A stretch of DNA of 45,761 nt from Sphingobacteriales bacterium (GCA_015654985.1 JAATFW010000275.1:1-45761); one strand, 5' to 3'; positions 1-8,709 are shown, counted from the first letter of the stretch. Numbers and translations are program-made. The notes: generated by a model from the letters alone, not told the origin.

Positions 1-1
1 A

Positions 2-145
2 TTGGTTACAGGTGGAACTAAGGGTCTTGGTAGAGCTATCGCAGAGCGTTTGCTAAAAGCCGGCGCTACTGTAGTCATTACAGCCAGGAACAAACCAGCT
101 GGCGACAGTGGCATCCAGGATTTTATTCAGGCCGATCTAATTTAG
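2..145 (+). pseudogene. SDR-family oxidoreductase, N-terminal fragment
   Basis: The frame enters from the left edge and reads LVTGGTKGLGRAIAERLLKA and on to an in-frame TAG at 143-145. This is the first beta-alpha-beta unit of a short-chain dehydrogenase, with the TGGxxGxG NAD(P)-binding loop and the later D-L that contacts the adenine. A normal SDR continues for about 200 more residues with the catalytic Tyr-x-x-x-Lys. Nothing of that kind follows, so the gene is cut off after roughly 50 residues. It lies just beyond the 3' end of the tmRNA gene, a common integration target, which could explain the truncation (inference). The true start lies outside the window. Confidence 0.75.
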
Positions 146-190
146 AACTGTTGGATCATATTCCTTGTTAAATGCCAAGTTAGTTGCTGA

Positions 191-240
191 TTTTAAAAGG
201 AAGCGACCGCTCTTTTGGGAGCAGCCGTTTTCTTTTTTGA
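191..240. terminator. bidirectional rho-independent terminator after tmRNA
   Basis: A 9-bp stem (204-212 with 219-227, including G-U pairs on the transcript) closes a 6-nt loop. T-rich sequence follows on both strands: TTTTCTTTTTT to the right, CTTCCTTTT to the left. It sits about 25 nt past the tmRNA 3' end on the minus strand and can also stop rightward transcription from the SDR remnant. Confidence 0.7.
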
Positions 241-252
241 TGATTTCATCAG

Positions 253-617
253 TGGACCCGGAGAGATTCGAACTCTCGTCCAGATATGGAACAAATTATG
301 CTTTCTACATGCTTATCTGCCATTTAATTGTAGGGAAGGGGAAGGCTGGCAAATTGCCTGTACCGTCTTCCTTAGATGCTTTATCTCGTTCGGTTTTCGC
401 ACCCTTAACCAAACCAGTTCTGTTGATCGATGCCCCGTATGCTGATATAACAGAACAGAATACCAGCGGGACAAAAGCTGAGCTAATTCTAAATTAGGCA
501 GCTAAGGCGTAGTTATTTTCGCCAATTGTTGTTTGAGAGTTCAGATTTAAGCGCTAGTCTCACAACGCGCTGCATGCTTACATACCTGCCGCCATCCTGT
601 CAATTCCGGTCGGGCCC
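253..617 (-). ncRNA. ssrA: tmRNA (transfer-messenger RNA)
   Basis: The minus-strand transcript begins GGGCCCGACCGGAATTGACA and ends with a T-arm (GAGAGTTCGAATCTCTC) followed by CGGGTCC and a discriminator A. The two ends pair as a 7-bp acceptor stem with one G-U pair. The internal reading frame at 523-494 is GGC GAA AAT AAC TAC GCC TTA GCT GCC TAA, encoding the tag GENNYALAA, which ends in the usual ALAA proteolysis signal. The 365-nt length fits the family. No CCA is encoded. The RNA rescues stalled ribosomes together with SmpB. The gene starts 18 bp after the aminotransferase stop codon, so its promoter must lie in the 3' end of that gene or it is co-transcribed. Confidence 0.95.
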
Positions 618-635
618 AGTATATATAATTCTGTA

Positions 636-1895
636 TTAATTTATAATTCCTATCTTTTCGGCAACTACCGGTTGCCCGTTAACAGCCTTCTCTTTTATTA
701 CCACTCTGCCCGGATAAGCTATTAACGCTTTTTCCAGGCAAATCATTGCCTTCGACAAATCTTCTTTGTTCAAAACATATGCCAAACGTACTTCATCTCT
801 TCCTGCGCCTTCAGAACAGTAAAACCCTGCCGCAGGAGCCATCATTACTGTCTGATTGTCATAAGAAAACTTTTCGAGGATCCACTGGCAGAACTTTTCC
901 GTGTCATCTACAGGCAGGCGGGCAACCACATAAAAGGCTCCTTTCGGGTTAGGACAAAATACCCCTTCCATTTTATTAAGGGCCTGTACAAGAAGGTCCC
1001 GCCGTTCAATATATTCCTTATTTACAACTTCAAAGTATGAATCAGGAGTGTCTGTTCCTGCTTCTGCAGCGATCTGATCTACCATGCCGGGGCTTAACCG
1101 TGCCTGCGCAAATTTCAATGCCGTAGCAAGCACCTGCCTGTTTTTGGTAACAAAACATCCTATACGTGCTCCGCAGGCACTGTACCGTTTCGAAATACTG
1201 TCAAAAATAATTACGTTCTGATCTATTCCTTCCAGGTGCATCGGTGAGTAGAACTTGTTTCCATCGTAACAAAATTCGCGGTATGCCTCGTCTGCAAACA
1301 GGTAGAGATCATACTTCAGGCAGAGCTTCTTTAATTCTACAAGTTCTTCGTAAGAGTAAAGATATCCTGAAGGATTATTGGGATTGCAGATAAATATCGC
1401 CCGGGTCTTATTGGTAATAAGTTTTTCAAACTCACTGACCGGAGGCAGGGAAAATCCTGTTTCAATAAAGGACAATACCGGTCTGATTACGGCACCGCTC
1501 ATCCAGGCGAAAGCACTGTAGTTCGCATAGAAGGGTTCGGGAATGATAATTTCATCTCCTTCATCCAGGCATGATTGCATTGCAATTACAATGGCTTCCG
1601 ACGCGCCGCAGGTTACCAGAATATCTTCAGGACTTACATTATAACCTGCACGGTTGTAATATTCTGCAAGTTTTGTACGATAAGATTCTGTTCCTTCAGA
1701 TTGTGTGTAAGCCCAAACATCGAAATCCACAGACCGTATGGCGTCCATCATCACCTGGGGCGTTTCAATATCAGGCTGGCCAATATTCAGATGAAAAACC
1801 TTCTTTCCCTCATGTTTTGCCTGTTCTGCGTAAGGTGTGAGCTTACGGATGGGAGAAGCCGGCATTCCATTCCCCTTATTTGAAATTTTTGGCAT
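636..1895 (-). CDS. PLP-dependent class I aminotransferase (aspartate/aromatic type)
   Basis: The 419-residue protein has the fold-type I aminotransferase layout: N-terminal substrate segment (LNIGQPDIETP, about 36-46), CGASEA near 96-101, NPNNPSG near 171-177, DEAY near 202-205, and the PLP lysine K236 in SISKRYSACGARIG. It should transfer amino groups between an amino acid and 2-oxoglutarate in the cytosol. The exact substrate cannot be read from sequence; aspartate, phenylalanine or tyrosine are candidates because aromatic biosynthesis genes lie on the same strand nearby. A TATTTTTG box lies 5 nt before the ATG, suggesting a nearly leaderless mRNA from a promoter that overlaps the preceding gene's terminator. 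Confidence 0.9.
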   Translation of the reverse strand: MPKISNKGNGMPASPIRKLTPYAEQAKHEGKKVFHLNIGQPDIETPQVMMDAIRSVDFDVWAYTQSEGTESYRTKLAEYYNRAGYNVSPEDILVTCGASEAIVIAMQSCLDEGDEIIIPEPFYANYSAFAWMSGAVIRPVLSFIETGFSLPPVSEFEKLITNKTRAIFICNPNNPSGYLYSYEELVELKKLCLKYDLYLFADEAYREFCYDGNKFYSPMHLEGIDQNVIIFDSISKRYSACGARIGCFVTKNRQVLATALKFAQARLSPGMVDQIAAEAGTDTPDSYFEVVNKEYIERRDLLVQALNKMEGVFCPNPKGAFYVVARLPVDDTEKFCQWILEKFSYDNQTVMMAPAAGFYCSEGAGRDEVRLAYVLNKEDLSKAMICLEKALIAYPGRVVIKEKAVNGQPVVAEKIGIIN

Positions 1896-1900
1896 GGGTG

Positions 1901-1908
1901 CAAAAATA
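1901..1908 (-). promoter_or_regulatory. TAnnTTTG -7 box for the aminotransferase
   Basis: The minus strand reads TATTTTTG followed by CACCC and the ATG. It matches the Bacteroidota -7 consensus. No clear TTTG is seen at the -33 distance, and the box is built from the T-tract of the adjacent terminator, so it may be a chance match. Confidence 0.4.
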
Positions 1909-1910
1909 AA

Positions 1911-1939
1911 AAAACCTCTCTGTTTACAGAGAGGTTTTT
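1911..1939 (-). terminator. rho-independent terminator of the DUF1573 gene
   Basis: An 8-bp perfect stem CCTCTCTG/CAGAGAGG (1915-1922, 1927-1934) has a 4-nt loop and is followed on the minus strand by seven Ts. Its position 22-50 nt past the DUF1573 stop codon fits termination of that leftward gene. The plus strand also has five Ts after the stem. Confidence 0.85.
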
Positions 1940-1960
1940 AGTTCTTTTCAGTTTTTTATT

Positions 1961-2353
1961 TTATTTCGTCTCTGATGTTACTACCTCTCCTTTAATGTAC
2001 AGATACTTAACAGGTGTTTTCGCATTGGATTTAATTGTTAAGGCTTTATTAAATGAGCCCGGGGCGGCGGCGTTGTAAGTAACAGAAATTACGCCCGTTT
2101 CACCCTTTTTAATAGGTGTGCTGGTAAATTTAGGTACGGTACAACCACAACTCGACTGTACATCTCCGATAATTAAAGGCTGATCGCCGAGGTTGGTGAA
2201 TTTGAAATCATAACTTACCGGCTTTCCCTGTGCAATTTTACCAAAGTCGTTTGTTTCTTTTTCAAATTTAAATTCAGGCTGCTGATCTGCACGCAGGGCA
2301 GTCATTACTGCAAACCCCATGATTACGGCACATACTGTTATAAATTTTTTCAT
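1961..2353 (-). CDS. DUF1573 domain protein, secreted
   Basis: The product is about 130 residues when read from the ATG at 2353 (MKKFITVC...); three codons upstream only a TTG is available. An N-terminal signal peptide with a hydrophobic stretch ends near ALRADQQ. The rest is a single DUF1573 domain, an Ig-like ASH/PapD-type fold, recognisable from the F-DFG-I-G segment, the FTN-G...PL and SSCGC motifs, and V-Y-A-PG-F-K near the end. Bacteroidota encode many of these envelope proteins. Their function is unknown. The gene is monocistronic, with its own terminator. Confidence 0.85.
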   Translation of the reverse strand: MKKFITVCAVIMGFAVMTALRADQQPEFKFEKETNDFGKIAQGKPVSYDFKFTNLGDQPLIIGDVQSSCGCTVPKFTSTPIKKGETGVISVTYNAAAPGSFNKALTIKSNAKTPVKYLYIKGEVVTSETK

Positions 2354-2447
2354 TCTTATCAATTTATATAATTTACTGTAAAAGTATTAAGTATTTTATT
2401 CATTCAAAAATAATACCACAATAGTTTACGTAACAATAATCTTAAGG

Positions 2448-2477
2448 TTTCATTATGCGTGTATTTTATTAATTTTG
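2448..2477 (+). promoter_or_regulatory. probable promoter of the E1 gene
   Basis: TAATTTTG at 2470-2477 matches the Bacteroidota -7 consensus, and TTT(C) at 2448-2451 stands close to the -33 position. This predicts a 5' UTR of about 25 nt before the ATG at 2509. The -33 element is imperfect. Confidence 0.45.
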
Positions 2478-2508
2478 AAAAATTGACATTGAAGGATATT
2501 CAGCAAAT

Positions 2509-4911
2509 ATGAAAGCAACAAATCAGACGAATATTTCTGAGTTAAGCTTTGAAGATTTCAAACAAATCGTGATAGATGATTATCGCATTTGTTTTGAGAG
2601 CCGACAAGCAAGTTTACTGGGACGGAAGGAAGTATTAACAGGGCAGGCTAAGTTCGGGATCTTTGGAGATGGTAAAGAGGTAGCACAGGTTGCTATGGCT
2701 AAAGCTTTCAAAAAGGGTGACTGGCGATCCGGGTATTACCGGGATCAGACTTTTATGTTTGCAGCAGGTATGCTTACCATAACTGAGTTTTTTGCCCAGT
2801 TATATGCAACCACGGATGTTAATGCCGAGCCTTCTTCTGCCGGACGGCAAATGAACAGTCATTATGCTACCCGGTTCCTTAATGACGATGGAAGCTGGAA
2901 AGATCAGACGCAAACAAAAAATGCATCTTCGGATATTTCTACTACCGGGGGCCAGATGGCACGGCTGGTGGGCCTTGCTTATGCATCGAAACTTTACCGG
3001 GAAAATACCGGCCTTAAATACCTTACCCATTTTTCGGCAGACGGAAATGAAGTGGCTTTCGGTACCATAGGCAACGGGGCAACTTCAGAAGGGGTGTTTT
3101 TTGAAGCGATCAACGCGGCCGGTGTGCTTCAGATACCGATGGCTATTTCTATCTGGGACGACGCTTATGCGATATCCGTACCTTCAGAACTTCAAACGAC
3201 AAAACAGGATATCTCTGAAATATTAAAGGGCTTTCAACGCGATGAAAAGGGCGATGGCTTTGAAATATTTAAGGTGAAGGGCTGGGATTATCCGGGTTTA
3301 TGCGAGACTTATGAAAAGGCAATTCAGATCTGCCGTGAAAAGCATATTCCGGTAATGATCCATGTCTATCAGCTTACGCAGCCGCAGGGCCATTCAACCT
3401 CCGGTTCTCACGAACGGTATAAGAGCAAAGAACGGCTCGACTGGGAACTGGAATATGATTGCCTGATCCAAATGCGCAAGTGGATGCTGGAGTCGGCTAT
3501 TTCCACAGAAGATGAGCTTTCGGAACTTGAGAGCGTAGCCAAAGAATATGTCCGCAATTGCCGGAAAAATGCCAGGAATAATTTTCAGGCTGTTCTTAAG
3601 AGCGAGGCTGCGGAAGCTTCGCAATTACTCGTAAATTTCGGCCGTGAAGATTTTCAGCAGTTTGCAGATCATCTCAGGTCACTTGCAGAGGTTTCCCGCC
3701 GCGATATTATGGAAGCGGTACGAAAGGCCATCCGCCTGCTTGCCGGAACTGATTCTCCGGAATTGCTGGCGCTGAAGAACTGGTACCATCGGCAGATGGA
3801 GCTTAATAACGAAAGATATCATTCAAAGCTCTTTACTGATTCGGCAGATTCTCCCGCAAATATTCCGGTAGTTCCTGCAGAATATGATGAAAATGCTAAA
3901 ATGATCGATGGGCGGGAAGTGCTGAATGCATGCTTTGATGCAAATATAAGCCGCGATCCGCGTATTATCGCCTTTGGTGAAGATGTTGGAAGTATCGGGG
4001 ATGTAAACCAGGGCTTTGCCGGCTTGCAGCAGAAGTATGGTAAACTGAGGGTTGCAGATACCGGGATCAGGGAAAGCACCATCATTGGTCAGGGCATAGG
4101 TTTGGCCATGAGAGGCCTCAGGCCTATTGCGGAAGTTCAGTATCTTGATTATTTGTTATATGCGATCAACGTTATAAGTGATGACCTTGCCAGTTTAAGC
4201 TACCGGACGAAAGCAGGGCAGAAGGCCCCTGTAATTGTCAGGACAAGAGGGCACCGGCTTGAAGGGGTATGGCATTCCGGCTCGCCAATGGCAATGATCC
4301 TTGGTATTATGCGGGGAGTACATATCTGTGTCCCCCGTAATATGACGCAGGCTGCAGGGTTGTATAACACCTTGCTGAGAGGAGATGAGCCTGCTTTGAT
4401 GGTTGAATGTCTGAACGGATACAGGCTGAAAGAAAAACTACCTTCAAATGCAGGAGAATTTACAATTCCCCTGGGTCATGCGGAAGTGACCAAAGAGGGA
4501 ACTGATATTACCATAGTATCCTATGGCTCTACATTAAGGATTGCCGAGGAGGCTGCAGAAGAGCTGGAAAGAATGGGGATCTCTGTTGAGATAGTGGATC
4601 CTCAAACGCTTCATCCATTTGATCTGAATGATGTTTGCGGAACTTCCCTGAAGAAAACGAATAAATTAATAGTTGCTGATGAGGATGTTCCCGGGGGAGC
4701 GTCGGCATTTATTTTGCAGCAGATACTTGAAAGGCAGAAAGGATATTACAGCCTTGACAGTGCACCAAAAACGATTACGGCACATGAGCACCGCCCTCCG
4801 TATGGTTCAGACGGTGATTACTTTACCAAGCCTTCAACGGATGATATTATAGAGGCGGTTTATGAAGTGATGAGTGAGGCTGATCCTGTAAAGTTTCCGC
4901 CGATATTTTAA
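2509..4911 (+). CDS. 2-oxoacid dehydrogenase E1, alpha-beta fusion
   Basis: The 800-residue protein joins the two E1 subunits that most bacteria make separately. Residues about 1-440 are the alpha (thiamine diphosphate) half, with IGNGATSEG...EAINAAGVLQIP and AYAISVP. Residues about 465-800 are the beta (transketolase Pyr/C) half, with GEDVG, FAGLQQKYG, DTGIRESTIIGQG and the C-terminal TLHPFD and DEDVPGGASAF. It catalyses TPP-dependent oxidative decarboxylation of a 2-oxo acid and transfer to an E2 lipoyl domain. Branched-chain oxo acids or pyruvate are the usual assignments. The fused form is common in Bacteroidota. No E2 or E3 gene is adjacent. The usual GDG...NN of the TPP motif reads GNG...DD here. 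Confidence 0.9.
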   Translation: MKATNQTNISELSFEDFKQIVIDDYRICFESRQASLLGRKEVLTGQAKFGIFGDGKEVAQVAMAKAFKKGDWRSGYYRDQTFMFAAGMLTITEFFAQLYATTDVNAEPSSAGRQMNSHYATRFLNDDGSWKDQTQTKNASSDISTTGGQMARLVGLAYASKLYRENTGLKYLTHFSADGNEVAFGTIGNGATSEGVFFEAINAAGVLQIPMAISIWDDAYAISVPSELQTTKQDISEILKGFQRDEKGDGFEIFKVKGWDYPGLCETYEKAIQICREKHIPVMIHVYQLTQPQGHSTSGSHERYKSKERLDWELEYDCLIQMRKWMLESAISTEDELSELESVAKEYVRNCRKNARNNFQAVLKSEAAEASQLLVNFGREDFQQFADHLRSLAEVSRRDIMEAVRKAIRLLAGTDSPELLALKNWYHRQMELNNERYHSKLFTDSADSPANIPVVPAEYDENAKMIDGREVLNACFDANISRDPRIIAFGEDVGSIGDVNQGFAGLQQKYGKLRVADTGIRESTIIGQGIGLAMRGLRPIAEVQYLDYLLYAINVISDDLASLSYRTKAGQKAPVIVRTRGHRLEGVWHSGSPMAMILGIMRGVHICVPRNMTQAAGLYNTLLRGDEPALMVECLNGYRLKEKLPSNAGEFTIPLGHAEVTKEGTDITIVSYGSTLRIAEEAAEELERMGISVEIVDPQTLHPFDLNDVCGTSLKKTNKLIVADEDVPGGASAFILQQILERQKGYYSLDSAPKTITAHEHRPPYGSDGDYFTKPSTDDIIEAVYEVMSEADPVKFPPIF

Positions 4912-4949
4912 AAGAAGATCAGAAATCTGATTCCGGATCTCCGATATTC

Positions 4950-6041
4950 TTATTTATACGCTTCCTGCCTCAGCAAATGATCTGCAATCACCAGTGCCGC
5001 CATTGCTTCAACAATAGCAACTGCGCGGGGTACTACACAAGGGTCGTGGCGTCCTTTACCTTTTATTTCGGCAGCATTTCCTTCCTTATCAATGGTTTGC
5101 TGACTTTGCATGATAGTAGCAACAGGCTTAAATGCAACGCGGAACGTAATGTCCATTCCATTTGATATCCCCCCCTGGATCCCTCCTGAAAAGTTGGTTA
5201 GGGTAGTAACAGGGTTGCCGGCATCTGCCGGTTTAAAAATATCATTATGTTCGGAGCCTTTCATTTCTGAACCGGTAAATCCTGAGCCGTATTCAAATCC
5301 ATGAACAGCATTGATGCTTAACATTGCTTTGCCCAGGTCGGCATGTAATTTATCGAATACCGGTTCTCCCAGGCCGGCAGGGCAATTCCTTATTATACAG
5401 GATATTTTACCTCCAATTGTATCACCCTGTTTACGGATGCTGTCAATCAGCTCAATCATTTCGCCGGCTGCAGCAGGATCTGCGCAGCGAACAATATTGC
5501 TTTCGCGGATCTCAAGTAACTTTGTCAGATCAGTTGCGTTCAGGTCAGGGGCATCGATAGTACCGGCGGAAGATACGTGTCCGAAAATTTCAATCCCCTT
5601 TTGTTTCAGGAATAATTTGGCTACAGCGCCTGCAGCCACACGTGCTGCTGTTTCGCGTGCAGACGAACGGCCGCCGCCGCGATAATCGCGGATGCCGTAC
5701 TTCGCCTCGTAAGTGTAATCGGCATGTGAGGGCCTGAAAATATCTTTATTATGGTCATAGTCCTTAGACCGCTGATCTTCATTCGGGATGATCATGGCGA
5801 GCGGGGTACCCGTGCTTTTCCCTTCAAACACTCCCGATAAGATCTGTGCCGTATCGCTTTCTTTCCTTTGGGTGGTAATCCTCGACTGTCCCGGCTTACG
5901 TTTGTCAAGTTCAGCCTGTATAAATTCAAGGTCAATTGAAACATCAGGGGGACATCCGTCGATAATTACCCCGATAGCAGCGCCGTGTGATTCTCCGAAA
6001 GTAGTGATGCGGAATAGTTGTCCGAATGAGTTTCCTGCCAT
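4950..6041 (-). CDS. aroC: chorismate synthase
   Basis: The 363-residue length is typical. Signature motifs include [17 protein letters not shown] at the N-terminus, [34 protein letters not shown] and, near the C-terminus, [12 protein letters not shown]. The enzyme converts 5-enolpyruvylshikimate 3-phosphate to chorismate using reduced FMN, the last step of the shikimate pathway. It is the last gene of the leftward pheA-aroG-aroA-aroC set. It is separated from aroA by about 185 bp holding two heptamer arrays in opposite orientation, so its transcription from the upstream genes may be modulated there (inference). It converges with the E1 gene. Confidence 0.97.
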   Translation of the reverse strand: MAGNSFGQLFRITTFGESHGAAIGVIIDGCPPDVSIDLEFIQAELDKRKPGQSRITTQRKESDTAQILSGVFEGKSTGTPLAMIIPNEDQRSKDYDHNKDIFRPSHADYTYEAKYGIRDYRGGGRSSARETAARVAAGAVAKLFLKQKGIEIFGHVSSAGTIDAPDLNATDLTKLLEIRESNIVRCADPAAAGEMIELIDSIRKQGDTIGGKISCIIRNCPAGLGEPVFDKLHADLGKAMLSINAVHGFEYGSGFTGSEMKGSEHNDIFKPADAGNPVTTLTNFSGGIQGGISNGMDITFRVAFKPVATIMQSQQTIDKEGNAAEIKGKGRHDPCVVPRAVAIVEAMAALVIADHLLRQEAYK

Positions 6042-6045
6042 TTAT

Positions 6046-6136
6046 GTTGAAAGTTAAAAGTTGAAAGTTGAAAGTTGAAAGTTGAAAGTTGTGGGTTGTG
6101 GGTTGAAAGTTGAAAGTTGAAAGTTGTGGGTTGAAA
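6046..6136. repeat. heptanucleotide tandem array (GTTGAAA/GTTGTGG)
   Basis: Thirteen consecutive 7-bp units are readable: GTTGAAA nine times, GTTAAAA once and GTTGTGG three times, with two unit types interspersed. The array starts 4 bp from the aroC start codon, within its 5' region, and decays into AT-rich sequence by about 6165. Such short heptamer repeats usually arise by slippage. Confidence 0.9.
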
Positions 6137-6195
6137 AACAAGTGTGAAGTTAAAAGTTAAAGTTTGACAAACAAAACATGTTTGCTTATTTAAGC

Positions 6196-6235
6196 TTTCA
6201 ACCCGCAACCCGCAACCCACCACCTTCAACCCGCA
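6196..6235. repeat. second heptamer array, opposite orientation
   Basis: Units TTTCAAC, CCGCAAC, CCGCAAC, CCACCAC, CTTCAAC and CCGCAAA follow one another. They are the reverse complement type of the array at 6046-6136, so the two can pair in RNA. The array runs into the 3' end of aroA and supplies its TGA stop codon at 6226-6228. Confidence 0.8.
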
Positions 6236-7491
6236 AAGAACCCTGCCTTTTGAAGATCTTCCCAGAAGGAAGGATATGATTTTCCAACTACTTCAGGTTC
6301 CTCTATTCCAAGCTGAGCAACTTTTAAAGCCAGCGGGGCAAAAGCCATAGCCATGCGGTGGTCTTCATACGTTTTAATAGTTATGCTTTTTGGAAAATGC
6401 AGACCTGAGCAGTCTAAATGGTAGAGTTCGTTCTCTTCAATGAGGTTCACCCCGATTTTAGAGAGTTCGTTCTGTAAAGCCTTAATTCTGTCGGTCTCTT
6501 TGATCTTTAATGTTTCTAAACCCGTAAAAGTTGCATTATGACCCGAAGCTGCGCAGCAAACTATTACTGTTTGTGCCAGATCAGGACAGTCTTTCAGATC
6601 AAAAAAATTACTCTTTATATCGCCAGACTCTTTGCAGATCTCAATCCCTTTTTCAGTAAAGATTGTTTCAACTCCAAAGTCTTTCATAATATTGCTGATC
6701 CTGCTATCGCCCTGAAGACTGTTTTTCTTTAGCCGGGGCAATTTGATTGCAGCTTTATCAGACAAAGCCACGATAGAATACCAGTAGGATGCAGCGCTCC
6801 AGTCGGGCTCGATCGTAATAACCGACGAACTGAATTGCTGAGGAAGGATTGAAATGGAAGGGCCCTGCCATTGATACTCTATCCCTGCCTCCTTAAGCAT
6901 GGATAAAGTCATTTCTACATAGGGTCCTGAAGTCAGATCGCCTTCAATATGAAGCTCCATTCCTTCCGGGAGAGAAGCGGCAACCAGCAGCAAAGCAGTG
7001 ATATACTGCGAACTTACATTGCCCCGGATGGTGATTTTCCTGCTTTTCTGCTGAAATCCCTTATGAAAGCGGAGAGGAGGGAAACCTTCTTTTTCTGTAT
7101 ACTCAACCTCTGCTCCTAATTCCCTTAAAGCATCAACCAGGATGCTCATAGGCCGCTGTTTCATTCTTTCAGAACCTGTGAGGATTGTCTCTGTGCCGGT
7201 AACCGCAAAATAAGCGCTGAGAAAACGCATGGCCGTTCCGGCAGGGCCAATGTTGATTACGGGAAGCCCTGATCCGTCAGATTGTTCTGCGTAGCTGCCG
7301 GCGTTTGTATGAAGGCTCTTTTGCAGTACTGCCGTATCCTCAGCAGAAGAAAGGTTCTCAACCACTACCTTTCCTTTGCTGAGAGCATTCAGTATCAGGG
7401 CACGGTTACTTTCGCTTTTAGATCCCGTAAGTTCAACCGTACAGGCAATACCGGCAGATGGCTTTGAAAGGGTTAACCTCTGGACCGTCAT
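6226..7491 (-). CDS. aroA: 3-phosphoshikimate 1-carboxyvinyltransferase (EPSP synthase)
   Basis: The 421-residue protein carries the EPSP synthase signatures: TGSKSESNRALIL at about 22-34 (shikimate-3-phosphate site), GPAGTAMRFLSAYFA, VSSQYITALLL, EPDWSAASYWY, and KETDRI with YEDHRMAMAFAPLAL near the C-terminus. It joins PEP to shikimate 3-phosphate. The ATG overlaps the end of the upstream DAHP synthase/chorismate mutase gene by 4 bp, which points to translational coupling. Its C-terminus (FFAG, stop) lies inside a heptamer array, so the last residues may have been changed by repeat expansion. Confidence 0.97.
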   Translation of the reverse strand: MTVQRLTLSKPSAGIACTVELTGSKSESNRALILNALSKGKVVVENLSSAEDTAVLQKSLHTNAGSYAEQSDGSGLPVINIGPAGTAMRFLSAYFAVTGTETILTGSERMKQRPMSILVDALRELGAEVEYTEKEGFPPLRFHKGFQQKSRKITIRGNVSSQYITALLLVAASLPEGMELHIEGDLTSGPYVEMTLSMLKEAGIEYQWQGPSISILPQQFSSSVITIEPDWSAASYWYSIVALSDKAAIKLPRLKKNSLQGDSRISNIMKDFGVETIFTEKGIEICKESGDIKSNFFDLKDCPDLAQTVIVCCAASGHNATFTGLETLKIKETDRIKALQNELSKIGVNLIEENELYHLDCSGLHFPKSITIKTYEDHRMAMAFAPLALKVAQLGIEEPEVVGKSYPSFWEDLQKAGFFAG

Positions 7492-8597
7492 TTTTCCGTT
7501 ACAGGAGTTTTAGTATTCATGATCACAGTCTGCCTGCGGATAGACTCGGCATGGATCAGTTCAAGCATCTTGGTTGTAAATTCCTCATCAAGCTTCAATG
7601 CTTTTCCAAAACTTGCACGTTTTTTGATGATCTCATCCCAGCGGTTCAACTGCAGGATAGTAATACCGTTATCCCTTTTGTACTCGCCGATTTTTTCAAC
7701 CACCGACATTCTTTCAGCAAGCTTCTGGATCACCAGATCGTCGATCTTGTCGATCTGCTTACGCAGTTCAGCAAGTTTATCAGATACAACACTGTTAACC
7801 GGCTCGGGCTGGCGCACCGTAAGAAGGTCGATAATATCTGATAATGCTGCCGGTGTTAGCTGCTGCTTTGCATCTGTCCATGCCACAGAGGGATCAATAT
7901 GCGACTCGATCATCAATCCCTGCATTTCAAGGTCAAGCGCTTTCTGAGAAATATAAGGGATCAGTTCACGGTTCCCGCAAATGTGACTGGGATCGCAGAT
8001 TACCGGTAATTCAGGACAAAGCGTTTTAAGCTGGATAGTGAGTTCCCACATAGGTTCATTTCTGAAAGCCGACTTTTCGTATGATGAAAATCCGCGGGAA
8101 ATAGCTGCCAGCTTAGTGATGCCGGCGTTATTGATCCGCTCAAGAGCGCCGATCCATAAAGAAAGGTCGGGATTAACCGGGTTTTTAACCATTACCGGTA
8201 TGTCAATTCCCTTAAGGGCATCGGCAATTTCCTGAACGGTAAAGGGATTCACCGTAGAACGTGCACCTACCCATAGGATATCTACCCCTGCAGCTAAGGC
8301 TTCTTCCACATGTTTACCTGTAGCTACTTCTACTGCTACCGGCAGGCCTGTTTCAAATTTAGCACGTCTCAGCCATTTCAACCCTACGCTTCCAATTCCT
8401 TCAAATTCGCCGGGACGGGTGCGTGGTTTCCAGATCCCTGCCCTGAGAACCGAGATTTTACCTGTTTTTGCTAAAAGATTAGCGGTTGCCAGAAGTTGTT
8501 CTTCTGTTTCGGCACTGCATGGGCCTGCAATAACAAGAGGCTGATGTGTGGGTTTCAGCCAGTTGCTTAATGGTTCTATATTAAGATTAAGTTTCAT
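7488..8597 (-). CDS. bifunctional DAHP synthase / chorismate mutase
   Basis: Read from the ATG at 8597 (MKLNLNIEPLSNW) the protein has about 369 residues; the frame is open for 17 more codons upstream, but they look non-coding. Residues about 20-265 are a type I-beta DAHP synthase (IAGPCSAE, WKPRTRPGEFEGIG, GARSTVN, CDPSHICGNRE), which condenses PEP and erythrose 4-phosphate. Residues about 275-360 are an AroQ-type chorismate mutase (LAELRKQIDKIDDLVIQKLA). This fusion is typical of Bacteroidota and lets the mutase act as a feedback-sensing domain. It lies between pheA and aroA, so the operon contains both the entry step and the branch to prephenate. Confidence 0.93.
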   Translation of the reverse strand: MKLNLNIEPLSNWLKPTHQPLVIAGPCSAETEEQLLATANLLAKTGKISVLRAGIWKPRTRPGEFEGIGSVGLKWLRRAKFETGLPVAVEVATGKHVEEALAAGVDILWVGARSTVNPFTVQEIADALKGIDIPVMVKNPVNPDLSLWIGALERINNAGITKLAAISRGFSSYEKSAFRNEPMWELTIQLKTLCPELPVICDPSHICGNRELIPYISQKALDLEMQGLMIESHIDPSVAWTDAKQQLTPAALSDIIDLLTVRQPEPVNSVVSDKLAELRKQIDKIDDLVIQKLAERMSVVEKIGEYKRDNGITILQLNRWDEIIKKRASFGKALKLDEEFTTKMLELIHAESIRRQTVIMNTKTPVTEK

Positions 8598-8668
8598 ACT
8601 ATTTGTTATGTTAAAGATAAAATGACTTGTTACATTTTTATAAAACAAAGAATTTCAGGCGATTTATT

Positions 8669-8703
8669 ACTTACAACTTACAACTTACAACTTACAACTT
8701 ATT
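8669..8703. repeat. heptanucleotide array ACTTACA x4-5
   Basis: Four perfect ACTTACA units and a fifth degenerate one (ACTTATT) fill the spacer between pheA and the DAHP synthase gene, ending 7 bp from the pheA stop codon. The unit length equals that of the arrays between aroA and aroC, although the sequence differs. Confidence 0.85.
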
Positions 8704-8709
8704 ACTTTG

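Noticed and set aside
165..497. Two overlapping plus-strand open frames of 110 and 76 codons
   Set aside because: They run through the terminator and antisense to the tmRNA; their sequence is explained by tmRNA structure.
5110..5685. Plus-strand frames of 64 and 124 codons within aroC
   Set aside because: They are shadows of a high-confidence gene on the other strand.
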